From CAZBLK01 sp964492715 (GTDB lineage: Bacteria; Bacillota; Clostridia; Lachnospirales; WRBF01): DNA of 64,000 nt. Numbering within the stretch: the stretch's first letter is position 1; each line of letters begins with the position of its first letter. The notes below the pieces were generated by a model. The model had not been told where the DNA came from. It searched no databases and saw only the letters and a list, made by a program, of their open reading frames with translations. This document shows positions 7,055 through 15,984 of the stretch, piece by piece. The stretch spans positions 46,054-110,053 of the forward strand of contig CAZBLK010000006.1 in assembly GCA_964492715.1 (NCBI GenBank), given 5' to 3'. The position numbers were made by a program, and so were the translations under genes.

Positions 7055-10000
7055 ATGGCAAAAAACATGAAAACCATGGACGGTAACGCCGCTGCTGCTT
7101 ATGTTTCATATGCTTTTACAGAAGTAGCTGGCATTTACCCAATTACGCCATCTTCACCAATGGCAGAAATTACCGACGAGTGGGCTGCTAACGGAAAGAA
7201 AAACATTTTTGGACAAACCGTTAAAGTTGTAGAGCTTCAATCAGAAGCTGGTGCTGCTGGCGTTGTTCACGGCTCTTTGGCTGTTGGTGCTTTGACTACA
7301 ACTTACACAGCTTCTCAAGGGCTTCTTTTAATGATTCCTAATATGTATAAAATTGCTGGTGAGCTTTTGCCTGGCGTAATTCACGTTTCGGCACGTGCAA
7401 TTTCTGCACACGCTTTGTCAATTTTCGGCGACCACCAAGACGTTATGGCTTGCCGCCAAACTGGTTTTGCTATGCTTGCTTCTTCAAGCGTGCAAGAAGT
7501 AATGGACTTGGGCGCTGTTGCACATTTAAGCTCGCTTACAGCACGTGTTCCTTTTGTACATTTCTTTGATGGCTTCCGTACATCACACGAAATTCAAAAA
7601 ATTGAAACACTTGATTATGACGACTTGGCTAAAATTTTTGACTGGGAAGCACTTAACGAGTTCAGACGCAGTGCATTAAACCCAGAACACCCAATTCTTC
7701 GTGGTTCGGCACAAAACCCTGACATTTACTTCCAAGGACGTGAAATGTCAAACCCTTACTACGATGCTACTCCTGCAATTGTTGAAAAATATTTAGCAGA
7801 AATTAACAAGCTTACAGGCAGAGACTACAAGTTGTTTAACTATTACGGCGCAGAAGACGCTGACAGAGTTATCATCGCTATGGGCTCGGCTTGTGATGCT
7901 ATTAAAGAAACTATCGACTACTTAAACTCAAAAGGCGAAAAGGTTGGCCTTGTAAACGTTCACCTTTACAGACCATTCTCAATTGAACACTTTATTGCAG
8001 CAGTTCCAAAAACTGCAAAGAAAATTTGTGTTCTTGACAGAACAAAAGAGCCAGGCGCACTTGGCGAACCTTTGTACCTTGACGTTTGCACAGCTTACTT
8101 TGAAAAAGGCGAACGCCCAGTTATCGTTGGCGGACGCTACGGCTTAGGTTCAAAGGAAGTTACTCCTGCTGGAATTATGGCTGTTTATGAAAACTTAAAG
8201 AGCGACAACCCAAGAAACCACTTTACTTTTGGTATCGTAGACGACGTTACAAACTTGTCGCTTGAAGTGGGCAAAGAAATTGACGTTACACCAGAAGGCA
8301 CAATTAGCTGCAAGTTCTGGGGTCTTGGTTCAGACGGTACAGTTGGTGCAAACAAAAACAGCATCAAAATTATCGGCGACCACACAGAAATGTATGCACA
8401 AGCTTACTTTGCCTACGACTCTAAAAAGTCGGGCGGCGTAACAACTTCGCACCTTCGTTTTGGTAAACAGCAAATTCGTTCTAGCTACCTTGTAAACAGA
8501 GCCGACTTTGTTGCTTGCCACAACGCTTCTTACGTGGACAAGTACGACATGGTTGAAGACTTAAAGGACGGCGGAACTTTCCTTTTGAACTGCACATGGG
8601 ACGAAAGCGAGCTTGAACAAAAGCTTCCAGCAAAGATGAAAAGATACATTGCAGAACATAACATTAAGTTCTACACAATTGACGGTACAGCTATTGCTAG
8701 GTCGTTAGGGCTTGGCAACCGCATTAACACTGTGCTTCAAGCAGCGTTCTTTAGCCTTGCTAACATTATTCCAATTGAAGAAGCTGTTAACTACATGAAG
8801 CAAGCTAACGAAAAGTCTTACGGCAAGAAGGGCGAAAAAGTTGTTAGCATGAACAACGCTGCTGTTGACGAAGGCGTTAAAGGCGCTAAGCTTGTTAGCG
8901 TTCCTGAAAGCTGGAAAACAGTTGCTGATGCTCCAAAGGAAGACAACAGCCACTTGCCTAAGTTTATCACTGAAATTCTTCAACCTATTAACGCTCTTAA
9001 AGGCGACTTGTTGCCTGTTAGCGCATTTAAGGGGCTTGAAGACGGACGTCTTATGCAAGGTTCTTCTGCTTACGAAAAGCGTGGCATTGCTGTAAACGTT
9101 CCTCAATGGATTCCAGAAAACTGTATCCAATGTAACCAATGCTCATACATTTGCCCACACGCTACAGTTAGACCTTTCTTGGTTGACGCTGACGAAAAGG
9201 CAAACGCTCCAGAAGGCTTTGTTACTAAAAAGGCTGTTGGCGCAGGGCTTGATGCGTATGAATACAGAATTCAAATTGACCCACTTGACTGTACAGGTTG
9301 CGGCAACTGCGCACAAGTTTGCCCAGCTAAGGAAAAGGCGCTCGTTATGAAGCCTATGGAAGAACAACTTCCTCAAATGGAAAACTGGTACTACGCTCTT
9401 TCATTAAAGCGTAAAGCAAACCCACTTAACAAAGAAACAGTTAAGGGCAGCCAGTTTGAATTGCCACTGTTTGAATATTCAGGCGCATGTGCAGGCTGTG
9501 GTGAAACACCTTATGTTAAGCTTATTACTCAATTGTACGGCGACAGAATGTACATTGCAAACGCAACAGGCTGTTCTTCAATTTACAGCGGCTCTGCACC
9601 TTCGACTCCTTACACAACAAACGCAAAAGGTCAAGGTCCTGCTTGGGCAAGTTCATTGTTTGAAGACAACGCTGAATACGGCTTGGGCATGTACGTTGCT
9701 GTAAAGCAAATTAGAGAAGGCTTGGCAGAAAAAGTTTCTAAGCTTGCTTCAATTGTAACAGACGAAAAGGCTAAGGCTGTGCTTCAAGCTTGGCTTGACA
9801 CAATGGACGACGGCGAAGCAAGCAAGAAAACTTCTGCTGATGTGGTTGAGCTTCTTGAAGGCTGCATGGGTGAATACGGTGAGGAAGCTGTTGCTTTGAC
9901 TAAGGCTATTTTTGCTGACAAAGACCACCTTGTTAAAAAGTCACAATGGATTATCGGCGGTGACGGCTGGGCTTACGACATTGGTTTCGGCGGACTTGAC

Positions 10001-10573
10001 CACGTAATTGCTTCTGGCGACGATGTAAACATTCTTATTCTTGACACAGAGCTTTACTCAAACACTGGCGGACAGTCAAGCAAGGCTACTCCTACAGGTT
10101 CTGTAGTTAAGTTTGCTGCAAGTGGTAAGAAAATTCGCAAAAAAGACCTTGGTAGAATGGCTATGACTTATGGCTACGTATACGTTGCACAAGTTGCAAT
10201 GGGCGCAAACCAAAACCAACTTATAAAGGCTATTACAGAAGCTGAAAAGTACAAAGGGCCTTCAGTTATCATTGCATACGCTCCATGTATTAACCATGGT
10301 ATAAACATGGGTCTTACACAGCTTGAAATGAAGCGTGCGGTTGAATGCGGCTACTGGCACTTGTACAGGTACAACCCAATGCTTGAGAAGGAAGGTAAAA
10401 ATCCTTTTACTCTTGACTCAAAAGAGCCAACAGCTAGCTTCCAAGACTACATTAACAATGAAGGACGTTATACTGCTCTTAAAATTACGTTCCCTGAGGT
10501 TGCTGACGAGTTGTTCCAAGCTGCCGAAGAAGACGCAAAGAGAAGGTATGAGGAGTACAAAAAGTTGGTGTAA
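7055..10573 (+). CDS. nifJ: Pyruvate:ferredoxin (flavodoxin) oxidoreductase, single-chain
   Basis: 1172 aa, the usual length of homodimeric PFOR; ATG behind AAAGGAGGG. It oxidises pyruvate with CoA to acetyl-CoA and CO2 and reduces ferredoxin in the cytosol. Domains in order: the N-terminal pyruvate-binding/TPP region with YPITPSSPMAE (about 28-38); the CoA-binding middle; two [4Fe-4S] motifs, CIQCNQCSYICP near 690 and CTGCGNCAQVCP near 745; the proximal cluster region GACAGCGETPY near 809; the TPP motif GDGWAYDIGFGG near 969 with LDTELYSNTGGQSSK after it; and CINHGINMG near the end. All key cysteines are present. Codon use is strongly biased to GCT, GTT, GGC and AAC, suggesting high expression. 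Palindromes at 6987-7018 are candidate regulatory sites; a hairpin follows at 10611. Confidence 0.97.
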   Translation: MAKNMKTMDGNAAAAYVSYAFTEVAGIYPITPSSPMAEITDEWAANGKKNIFGQTVKVVELQSEAGAAGVVHGSLAVGALTTTYTASQGLLLMIPNMYKIAGELLPGVIHVSARAISAHALSIFGDHQDVMACRQTGFAMLASSSVQEVMDLGAVAHLSSLTARVPFVHFFDGFRTSHEIQKIETLDYDDLAKIFDWEALNEFRRSALNPEHPILRGSAQNPDIYFQGREMSNPYYDATPAIVEKYLAEINKLTGRDYKLFNYYGAEDADRVIIAMGSACDAIKETIDYLNSKGEKVGLVNVHLYRPFSIEHFIAAVPKTAKKICVLDRTKEPGALGEPLYLDVCTAYFEKGERPVIVGGRYGLGSKEVTPAGIMAVYENLKSDNPRNHFTFGIVDDVTNLSLEVGKEIDVTPEGTISCKFWGLGSDGTVGANKNSIKIIGDHTEMYAQAYFAYDSKKSGGVTTSHLRFGKQQIRSSYLVNRADFVACHNASYVDKYDMVEDLKDGGTFLLNCTWDESELEQKLPAKMKRYIAEHNIKFYTIDGTAIARSLGLGNRINTVLQAAFFSLANIIPIEEAVNYMKQANEKSYGKKGEKVVSMNNAAVDEGVKGAKLVSVPESWKTVADAPKEDNSHLPKFITEILQPINALKGDLLPVSAFKGLEDGRLMQGSSAYEKRGIAVNVPQWIPENCIQCNQCSYICPHATVRPFLVDADEKANAPEGFVTKKAVGAGLDAYEYRIQIDPLDCTGCGNCAQVCPAKEKALVMKPMEEQLPQMENWYYALSLKRKANPLNKETVKGSQFELPLFEYSGACAGCGETPYVKLITQLYGDRMYIANATGCSSIYSGSAPSTPYTTNAKGQGPAWASSLFEDNAEYGLGMYVAVKQIREGLAEKVSKLASIVTDEKAKAVLQAWLDTMDDGEASKKTSADVVELLEGCMGEYGEEAVALTKAIFADKDHLVKKSQWIIGGDGWAYDIGFGGLDHVIASGDDVNILILDTELYSNTGGQSSKATPTGSVVKFAASGKKIRKKDLGRMAMTYGYVYVAQVAMGANQNQLIKAITEAEKYKGPSVIIAYAPCINHGINMGLTQLEMKRAVECGYWHLYRYNPMLEKEGKNPFTLDSKEPTASFQDYINNEGRYTALKITFPEVADELFQAAEEDAKRRYEEYKKLV

Positions 10574-10610
10574 GTTATTTACCCATTTTTTAACTGCATA
10601 GATTAAACTT

Positions 10611-10651
10611 ATTACACCACCTATTTTTCAACATGTTATAGGTGGTGTAAT
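10611..10651 (+). terminator. Hairpin after PFOR
   Basis: Perfect 14-bp stem ATTACACCACCTAT / ATAGGTGGTGTAAT with a 13-nt loop, 38 bp past the stop codon. The T-run after it is weak (CTTTAATTAG), so it may be a processing or stabilising hairpin as well as a terminator. Confidence 0.65.
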
Positions 10652-10761
10652 CTTTAATTAGGAATGTTGTAAAATTTGGCTCTTAGGTGCAACGCACCTT
10701 GATGCCATTTTGAAGCTATAGAATATAGATAAATAACTAATTTGTATTGAGGAGTGGTCAT

Positions 10762-11562
10762 GTGGAGCAGCAACGGCTGGATTTTTTGGGTTATACAGAA
10801 TTGGAGACAGAGCAAAATGAAATTATTCAATATGAAAATATATTGCATGATTTAAAAACGTCTCTTTCAATTATTTACAATCAAATTCTTTTGCTTGAAA
10901 AGTCGCCCAACATGCAGCCAGACTCTTTAAAGCTTGTTCAAGACATGAAAAGGCAATGGTTTAAAATTATTAAAATGATAAATGACGTAAACGACTCACG
11001 AGATATTAAAAACGACAGAATGCAGCCAAAGCTTCGCAACATTGACATCGTTTCTTTAATTTCTAACATTGTTGACTCGGTTAGGCTTCTGGCACAAAAA
11101 AAGTGTATTACCATTTTGTTTGAATCAGATGAAAAAGAAAAGGTTATGGCGACTGACAGGGAAATGGTTGAACGTATTTTACTTAACTTATTATCAAACG
11201 CAATTAAATTTACTTTGGAAAACGGAAAAATAATAGTTAACTTAGTTTTTGACCAAGAATATATACATATTAGCATAAAGGACACAGGCGTAGGAATTAG
11301 CTCTGACGAAATGCCGCACATTCAAGAAAGGTACTACCGTGGTTTTACAAACGGGTACATAAAAGGCTCTGGCATTGGGCTTACAATTGTTAAGCAGCTT
11401 ACAGAGCTTTTAAGCGGCGAGTTTTATGTAAACAGGCTTGAAGTTGGCACAGAAATGGTAGTCGAGCTTCCGTGCAAGCTTATTTACAGCGTGCCTGTGC
11501 AGTTGCAGTTGATTGACGACTTTTATTCTGAAAATATTATGCAAATTGAGCTGACGGACTAG
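10762..11562 (+). CDS. Soluble sensor histidine kinase (HisKA + HATPase_c)
   Basis: 266 aa from a GTG at 10762, which has AGGAG at 10750-10754 with 7-nt spacing; a TTG at 10747 overlaps that site, and an ATG at 10760 is out of frame and soon meets a stop. No membrane segment or recognisable sensor domain is seen. The phosphoacceptor box ILHDLKTSLSII (His near 31) is followed by the N box LLSNAIKF, G1 DTGVGIS, F box RYYRGF and G2 GSGIGLTIVKQL, so the catalytic core is complete. There is no response regulator beside it, which makes it an orphan kinase. Orphan cytosolic kinases in Clostridia can feed Spo0A, but that role here would be inference only. Confidence 0.85.
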   Translation: MEQQRLDFLGYTELETEQNEIIQYENILHDLKTSLSIIYNQILLLEKSPNMQPDSLKLVQDMKRQWFKIIKMINDVNDSRDIKNDRMQPKLRNIDIVSLISNIVDSVRLLAQKKCITILFESDEKEKVMATDREMVERILLNLLSNAIKFTLENGKIIVNLVFDQEYIHISIKDTGVGISSDEMPHIQERYYRGFTNGYIKGSGIGLTIVKQLTELLSGEFYVNRLEVGTEMVVELPCKLIYSVPVQLQLIDDFYSENIMQIELTD

Positions 11563-11570
11563 GAAAACTT

Positions 11571-11623
11571 TTTGGGGGAAAGAACCTTTTTTCAAACGGC
11601 GAAAAAAGGCTCTTTCCCCCAAA
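11571..11623. repeat. 23-bp inverted repeat between convergent genes
   Basis: TTTGGGGGAAAGAACCTTTT and its near-perfect complement (one mismatch in 23) surround a 7-nt loop. It starts 9 bp past the kinase stop and may stop transcription from either side, although it lacks a clean U-tract. Confidence 0.6.
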
Positions 11624-11655
11624 CCACCTATCTCCAAAAAAGCCGAACAAAAAGA

Positions 11656-11683
11656 AGTGGCACAGGTTTAAACCTATGCCACT
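11656..11683. terminator. Bidirectional terminator between the kinase and gap
   Basis: Stem AGTGGCACAGGTT / AACCTATGCCACT with one mismatch, T-rich on both outer flanks (TTTTATTTTT on plus, TCTTTTTG on minus). Convergent genes end on both sides. Confidence 0.75.
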
Positions 11684-11699
11684 TTTATTTTTAAAAAGA

Positions 11700-12707
11700 T
11701 TACTTTGCGTCAACAGTAGCCATGTGTGAAATAAGGTCAAGAACCTTGTTTGAATAGCCCCATTCGTTGTCGTACCAAGAAACAAGCTTAACGAAGTTGC
11801 TGTTAAGTGCGATACCAGCAGAAGCATCAAAAATTGATGTGCAAGATTCGCCAATAAAGTCGCTTGAAACTACAGCGTCTTCTGTGTAAGCAAGAATACC
11901 CTTTAACTCGTTTTCTGAAGCCTTTTTAACAACAGCCTTAATTTCTTCATAAGAAGCAGCCTTGTCCAAACGGCAAGTAAGGTCTACTACAGAAACGTCA
12001 ACTGTAGGAACTCTGAAAGCCATGCCTGTAAGCTTGCCTTTAAGCTTTGGAATAACTTCGCCAACAGCCTTTGCAGCACCAGTTGAAGAAGGAATGATGT
12101 TTGCAGCAGCAGCACGACCACCACGCCAGTCTTTCTTTGAAGGGCCATCAACAGTTTTTTGAGTAGCTGTTGTTGCATGAACTGTAGTCATTAAGCCTTC
12201 AACGATACCAAAGTTGTCGTTTATAACTTTTGCTAAAGGAGCAAGGCAGTTTGTAGTGCAAGAAGCGTTAGAAACCACGTTTAAGTCTGTAGTATATTCG
12301 TCGTGGTTTACACCCATAACAAACATTCTAGCGTCTTTAGAAGGTGCAGAAATAACAACTTTCTTTGCGCCGCCAGTAAAGTGTGCAGAAGCACCAGCTA
12401 CGTCAGTGAAAACGCCTGTTGATTCAACAACATAGTCTGCGCCTGCTTCGCCCCATTTAATTTCTTCTGGCTTCATGCAGTTAAACACAGTAATTTCGTT
12501 TCCGTTAACAACAAGCTTGTCACCTTTAACAGAAATTTCGCCTTTAAAACGACCATGTACAGAATCGTACTTGAGCATGTAAACCATGTAATCAAGGTCA
12601 ATGAAAGGGTCATTTATTGCAACAACTTGTAAGTTTGACTTCTCTAAAGAAGCACGAAATACAAGCCTGCCTATACGACCAAAACCATTAATACCAACTT
12701 TAACCAT
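11700..12707 (-). CDS. gap: Glyceraldehyde-3-phosphate dehydrogenase
   Basis: 335 aa, normal for type I GAPDH. It converts glyceraldehyde 3-phosphate, phosphate and NAD+ to 1,3-bisphosphoglycerate in glycolysis. Seen: the NAD-binding start VKVGINGFGRIGRLVFRA, INDPFIDLDYMVYMLKYDS, the catalytic Cys in SNASCTTNCLAPLAK (near residue 150), TVHATTATQKTVDGPSKKDWRGGR with the catalytic His, and the C-terminal SWYDNEWGYSNKVLDL. Ribosome binding site TTGGAGGATTAAT. It is monocistronic, with no pgk or tpi beside it, a consensus sigma-A promoter at 12740-12768 and a terminator at 11656. Codon bias suggests high expression. Confidence 0.97.
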   Translation of the reverse strand: MVKVGINGFGRIGRLVFRASLEKSNLQVVAINDPFIDLDYMVYMLKYDSVHGRFKGEISVKGDKLVVNGNEITVFNCMKPEEIKWGEAGADYVVESTGVFTDVAGASAHFTGGAKKVVISAPSKDARMFVMGVNHDEYTTDLNVVSNASCTTNCLAPLAKVINDNFGIVEGLMTTVHATTATQKTVDGPSKKDWRGGRAAAANIIPSSTGAAKAVGEVIPKLKGKLTGMAFRVPTVDVSVVDLTCRLDKAASYEEIKAVVKKASENELKGILAYTEDAVVSSDFIGESCTSIFDASAGIALNSNFVKLVSWYDNEWGYSNKVLDLISHMATVDAK

Positions 12708-12739
12708 ATTAATCCTCCAATAACTTTAGTTTTGATATA

Positions 12740-12768
12740 ATTATAACATAATTAGCAAATTAAGTCAA
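12740..12768 (-). promoter_or_regulatory. Sigma-A promoter of gap
   Basis: On the minus strand TTGACT (12763-12768), a 17-bp spacer and TATAAT (12740-12745), 33 bp before the gap start codon. Near-perfect consensus. Confidence 0.85.
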
Positions 12769-12774
12769 AGGCAT

Positions 12775-13003
12775 GTTTAAATGTGGCAATAATAAAATTG
12801 CACAAAAATTTTCCAAAAAACTTAATTTTGTGTTAAAATAATATTGTCCTGCATACAAGCATATAATATTTATGCAAATTGAAAGCTAAAAGGTCTTTAA
12901 TAAATTGGGTCAAGGGGCAAACCGCTTGTGGTGGTTAGGGGCAGAACCCCTTAGGTTTTTATGCCTTAAAGCCATACAACTACATAAAAACAAGGAGAAG
13001 ATA
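12775..13003 (+). other. Leader region of the DUF368 gene
   Basis: No gene is seen. AT-rich to about 12900, then a GC-richer stretch containing the short hairpin AGGGG-CAGAA-CCCCT (12937-12951) followed by GGTTTTT at 12954-12960, which could be a weak attenuator. An in-frame extension of the DUF368 ORF runs through this stretch but has no ribosome binding site. Confidence 0.35.
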
Positions 13004-13864
13004 ATGAAAACATTTATTTTAAATTTTCTAAAAGGGATAATAATTGGTGTTGCAAACATTATCCCAGGGGTTAGCGGCGGAACAATTGCCGTTGTTTTAA
13101 ACGTCTTTGACGAATTAATCGGTGCAATAAACAACTTTTTTAAAGACATTAAGCGCTACTTGGTTTTTTTACTGCCAATTATTTTGGGCGTTGGCTTTGG
13201 AATTGTTGCGTTTAGCAGCTTAATTGAGTTTAGCCTAAGCACGTATTCGTTTCCAACAAGCACGTTTTTTGTAGGGCTTGTCGTTGGTAGCATTCCATTA
13301 ATTTACAAAAAGGCTGCATCAAGCAAGTTTAAGCTTGGTTATGCTGTACCGTTTGTTCTTGCGCTTGCGCTTGTTGTTTCCCTTTCATTAATAAAGGAAA
13401 GTAGCCCACTTGCAGGTGACAATGCTTCGCCGAACATGTTGTTTCTTCTTGTTGGTGGCATAATTGCATCGGCGGCAATGGTTGTTCCTGGTGTAAGCGG
13501 TTCTTTTATAATGATATTGTTAGGGCTTTATCCAAAAGTTATACATGCTGTTTCTGAAATAAAAGCTTTTATTTCAGCACCCACTGACATGCAGCTTTTA
13601 ATTAGCATTTTAAAAGTTTTAGCTCCGCTCGGAATTGGTGTTTTGCTTGGTATTTTTATTATTTCTAAAGTTATTTCGGTTCTTTTAGAAAAGGCTCATG
13701 CCGTTACTTACTTTGCAATACTAGGGCTTATATTCGGTTCTATTTTTGGAATTTTTAATGACCCTATTACGTATCAAAGCGGTGTAAGTGCCATGTCAAT
13801 TGGCGTTGGTGTTGTTACATTTATTGTTGGAACAGTTATTTCGCTGTTTTTAGGTAAGGAATAA
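13004..13864 (+). CDS. DUF368 membrane protein, PopT-like polyprenyl-phosphate transporter
   Basis: 286 aa from ATG at 13004, with AAGGAGAAG directly upstream; the frame stays open back to 12905 but that part lacks a ribosome binding site and is not membrane-like. About eight hydrophobic segments. Two family hallmarks are present as an internal repeat: GVANIIPGVSGGTIAVVL near the start and AMVVPGVSGSFIMILLGLY in the middle. DUF368 proteins (PopT) were shown to recycle undecaprenyl phosphate across the membrane for wall synthesis (established knowledge); the role here follows from family membership. Single-gene unit downstream of the divergent gap gene. Confidence 0.88.
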   Translation: MKTFILNFLKGIIIGVANIIPGVSGGTIAVVLNVFDELIGAINNFFKDIKRYLVFLLPIILGVGFGIVAFSSLIEFSLSTYSFPTSTFFVGLVVGSIPLIYKKAASSKFKLGYAVPFVLALALVVSLSLIKESSPLAGDNASPNMLFLLVGGIIASAAMVVPGVSGSFIMILLGLYPKVIHAVSEIKAFISAPTDMQLLISILKVLAPLGIGVLLGIFIISKVISVLLEKAHAVTYFAILGLIFGSIFGIFNDPITYQSGVSAMSIGVGVVTFIVGTVISLFLGKE

Positions 13865-13904
13865 AAAAATGGCGCTGAATAGTTTGTAAAGTTTGTAACA
13901 TAAA

Positions 13905-13929
13905 GAGAGAGTGCGGCGAGCACTCTCTC
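13905..13929 (+). terminator. Hairpin after the DUF368 gene
   Basis: Perfect 10-bp stem GAGAGAGTGC / GCACTCTCTC with a 5-nt loop, 40 bp past the stop. No clear T-run follows, so termination is likely but not certain. Confidence 0.5.
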
Positions 13930-13970
13930 AGCGTATCGTCAAGAGGTATGGCTGAACTCAAATTTTTAGT

Positions 13971-14137
13971 TTAGGGCGTGTTCCCACTATCTGAAATGCC
14001 CAGATTTTGAGCTGATTTTTCGGCATACGAGGTAAATTTTTGAAGTAATACAGAAGTATTACAAGAAAATTTAACGAAGTATGGCGGAAAATCAGCTCAA
14101 AAGATGGGCGTTGAACGGTAGTAGGAACACGCCCTAA
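13971..14137. repeat. Family A palindromic element, 167 bp (MITE-like)
   Basis: Ends TTAGGGCGTGTTCC and GGAACACGCCCTAA are perfect inverted repeats. The two halves pair over their whole length: TTTTGAGCTGATTTTTCGGC on the left matches GCGGAAAATCAGCTCAAAA on the right, down to a central AGTAATACAGAAGTATTAC. Non-coding. It lies between the DUF368 gene and tRNA-Gln. Confidence 0.85.
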
Positions 14138-14365
14138 GTTGCAAAATAACCCGATTACTTTGTCATGGTACGGCTTGTTTTTTGTGCTGTACATCAAATA
14201 AATTTATACTTCAAAAGTAATAAATACAATATCTCATATAATGACATAGGCTCTTAGATTTCTGCCAACAAAAAAACGCCATTTGATATGCTTGTTAGAG
14301 AATAGCGTGTTTTGGTGGTAAAGTCAAATTTAAGCTTACACAAAAATTATGTAAAAAATAAAAAA

Positions 14366-14391
14366 GGGTACAAGCGAAACCGCTTGTACCC
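14366..14391 (-). terminator. Terminator of tRNA-Gln
   Basis: Perfect 11-bp stem GGGTACAAGCG / CGCTTGTACCC with a 4-nt loop, followed on the minus strand by TTTTTTATTTTTTAC. It lies 10 bp past the tRNA 3' end. Confidence 0.85.
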
Positions 14392-14401
14392 ATTGATTTT
14401 A

Positions 14402-14473
14402 CTAGGCAGGAGGGATTCGAACCCCCGAATGCAGGAGTCAGAGTCCTGCGCCTTACCGCTTGGCGACTGCCCA
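14402..14473 (-). tRNA. tRNA-Gln (anticodon CTG)
   Basis: 72 nt on the minus strand. The acceptor stem TGGGCAG pairs with CTGCCTA (one G-U), the D arm is GCC...GGC, the anticodon stem CAGGA/TCCTG encloses CTCTGAC (anticodon CTG, reading CAG), and the T arm is GGGGGTTCGAATCCCTC. The U1 start is typical of bacterial tRNA-Gln. The discriminator is G and CCA is not encoded. It has its own promoter and terminator. Confidence 0.95.
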
Positions 14474-14522
14474 ATGATAAAAAGTTTTGTAAAAGGCGTA
14501 CTATCAGAAATTATAATTCATT

Positions 14523-14551
14523 ATTATACTAATACTTCAATAAAGTGTCAA
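14523..14551 (-). promoter_or_regulatory. Sigma-A promoter of tRNA-Gln
   Basis: Minus strand TTGACA (14546-14551), 17-bp spacer, TATAAT (14523-14528): full consensus, 50 bp before the tRNA. Confidence 0.88.
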
Positions 14552-14571
14552 TGAAAATTTTGAAAAAAAGT

Positions 14572-14600
14572 TTGACAAATTTTCAAAATCATTGTATTAT
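14572..14600 (+). promoter_or_regulatory. Sigma-A promoter, probably for the first opp operon
   Basis: TTGACA (14572-14577), 17-bp spacer, TATTAT (14595-14600). It faces oppB 450 bp downstream, which would give a long leader. The leader (14610-15050) holds no gene and no riboswitch that I recognise. Confidence 0.65.
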
Positions 14601-15051
14601 TTAAAGAAATTTTAAACACAGCAGTTTTTTGGTGACTGTTAACAAAAGTCATTTTTACAAAGTCGGCAAAAAACAAATTTTAATGTTCATATTTTGGTAA
14701 AATTGCACACATATTTTAAATAAATCCAAAATTGAACATTGGCTTTGAAAAGTTTTTACATAATGTAACTTGGAATAAAATTTAATTGCAGCTTGTTGGC
14801 TCTGCTTGAAAAAATTTTTAGTGGTTTTTTAGGGATTTTTTTAGGAGAAAGAAAGCGAAAATTGCACGTACCAAATAATAGGTAAGGCTTTTTGCTAGCT
14901 AAGTAATTCTAAAATTAATTCAAAAGAAACTAAAAGGTTTTTTTTCAAACACACCATAGCAAAACATGGGAATTTTTGCAAATGCGTTAAAGAAAACTTA
15001 GTAATGTTAAAAACTTCATTCAAAGCCACATAATAAGAAAGGAGTGATGTT

Positions 15052-15969
15052 ATGGTAAGTTACATCATAAAACGTGTTATTCTTTCGTTGGTGACAATAT
15101 TTTTGGTTTCAACGATTACCTTTTTTCTTATGTACCTTGTACCAGGTGGTCCGTTTTTAGCCGAGAAGTCACCGTCTGCTGCTACACTTGCAGCACTTAA
15201 TGAGAAGTATGGTCTTGACCAGCCTGTCATTGTACAGTACAAGAACTACATGCTTAAAGCTATTAAAGGAGATTTTGGTCCTAGCATGAAGGTTCGTGGC
15301 AAAGATGTTGAAGAAATTATGTCTTCAAAATTCCCGGTTTCTGCCAGATTAGGCCTTATTGCAGTTGGTGTTTCACTACTTCTTGGAATACCTCTAGGTT
15401 CAGTTTCGGCTTTAAAGCGAAACACATTAGTTGACAAAATAATTTTGTTTATTTCAACTTGCGGCATTGCTGTACCTTCGTTTATTTCTGTTACTGCATT
15501 GATGTACTTTTTTGGCGTTGTGCTTGGTTGGCTTCCGACATTCGGCATTACTACACCTGCGCATTATGTTCTTCCTGTAATATCTTTAGCGTTTTACCCT
15601 ACTGCTTATATTAGCAGAATGATGCGGGCTTCAATGCTTGACGTTTTGGGGCAAGACTACATGCGTACAGCAAGGGCAAAAGGCTTGAATGGTTTTACAG
15701 TTTTGTTTAAACACGCTTTAAGAAACGCAATTCTTCCAATTATTACATACTTAGGGCCTATGCTTTCTTACATATTAGTTGGAAGTTTCGCAGTGGAAAA
15801 AATTCTTACAATCCCTGGGCTTGGTGGTCAATACGTTAGCTCCATTTCTAACCGTGACTATTCAATGATAATGGGAACAACAATTTTCTTAGCAATAATT
15901 ATGGTTGTGATGAATTTATTGGTTGACATCGCATATAAAATTGTTGACCCACGAATTAAATTTGAATAA
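15052..15969 (+). CDS. oppB: Oligopeptide ABC transporter permease OppB
   Basis: 305 aa, ATG behind AAAGGAGTGATG. Six membrane segments; starts with the family pattern SYIIKRVILSLVTIFLVSTITFFLMYLVPGGPF and contains the permease EAA loop (YMRTARAKGLNGFTVLFKHALRNA near 210) that contacts the ATPases. The C-terminus VDIAYKIVDPRIKFE is typical. First gene of a five-gene BCDFA operon importing short peptides, with only 15 bp to oppC. Opp and Dpp permeases cannot be told apart here. Confidence 0.93.
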   Translation: MVSYIIKRVILSLVTIFLVSTITFFLMYLVPGGPFLAEKSPSAATLAALNEKYGLDQPVIVQYKNYMLKAIKGDFGPSMKVRGKDVEEIMSSKFPVSARLGLIAVGVSLLLGIPLGSVSALKRNTLVDKIILFISTCGIAVPSFISVTALMYFFGVVLGWLPTFGITTPAHYVLPVISLAFYPTAYISRMMRASMLDVLGQDYMRTARAKGLNGFTVLFKHALRNAILPIITYLGPMLSYILVGSFAVEKILTIPGLGGQYVSSISNRDYSMIMGTTIFLAIIMVVMNLLVDIAYKIVDPRIKFE

Positions 15970-15984
15970 AGGCGGTGTAAACAT

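Noticed and set aside
8705..9139. 144-codon minus-strand ORF inside PFOR
   Set aside because: Antisense shadow of a conserved gene with strong codon bias; no ribosome binding site and no family resemblance.
12905..13003. N-terminal extension of the DUF368 protein
   Set aside because: No ribosome binding site at 12905, non-membrane-like sequence, and a strong AAGGAG before ATG 13004.
14312..14554. 80-codon plus-strand ORF including RRDSNPRMQESESCALPLGDCP
   Set aside because: This peptide is the well-known false translation of an antisense tRNA; it covers tRNA-Gln.
14610..15050. Riboswitch in the long leader of the first opp operon
   Set aside because: AT-rich sequence without conserved riboswitch cores (checked by eye for T-box, SAM, lysine, glycine and c-di-GMP motifs); only a possible long leader remains.
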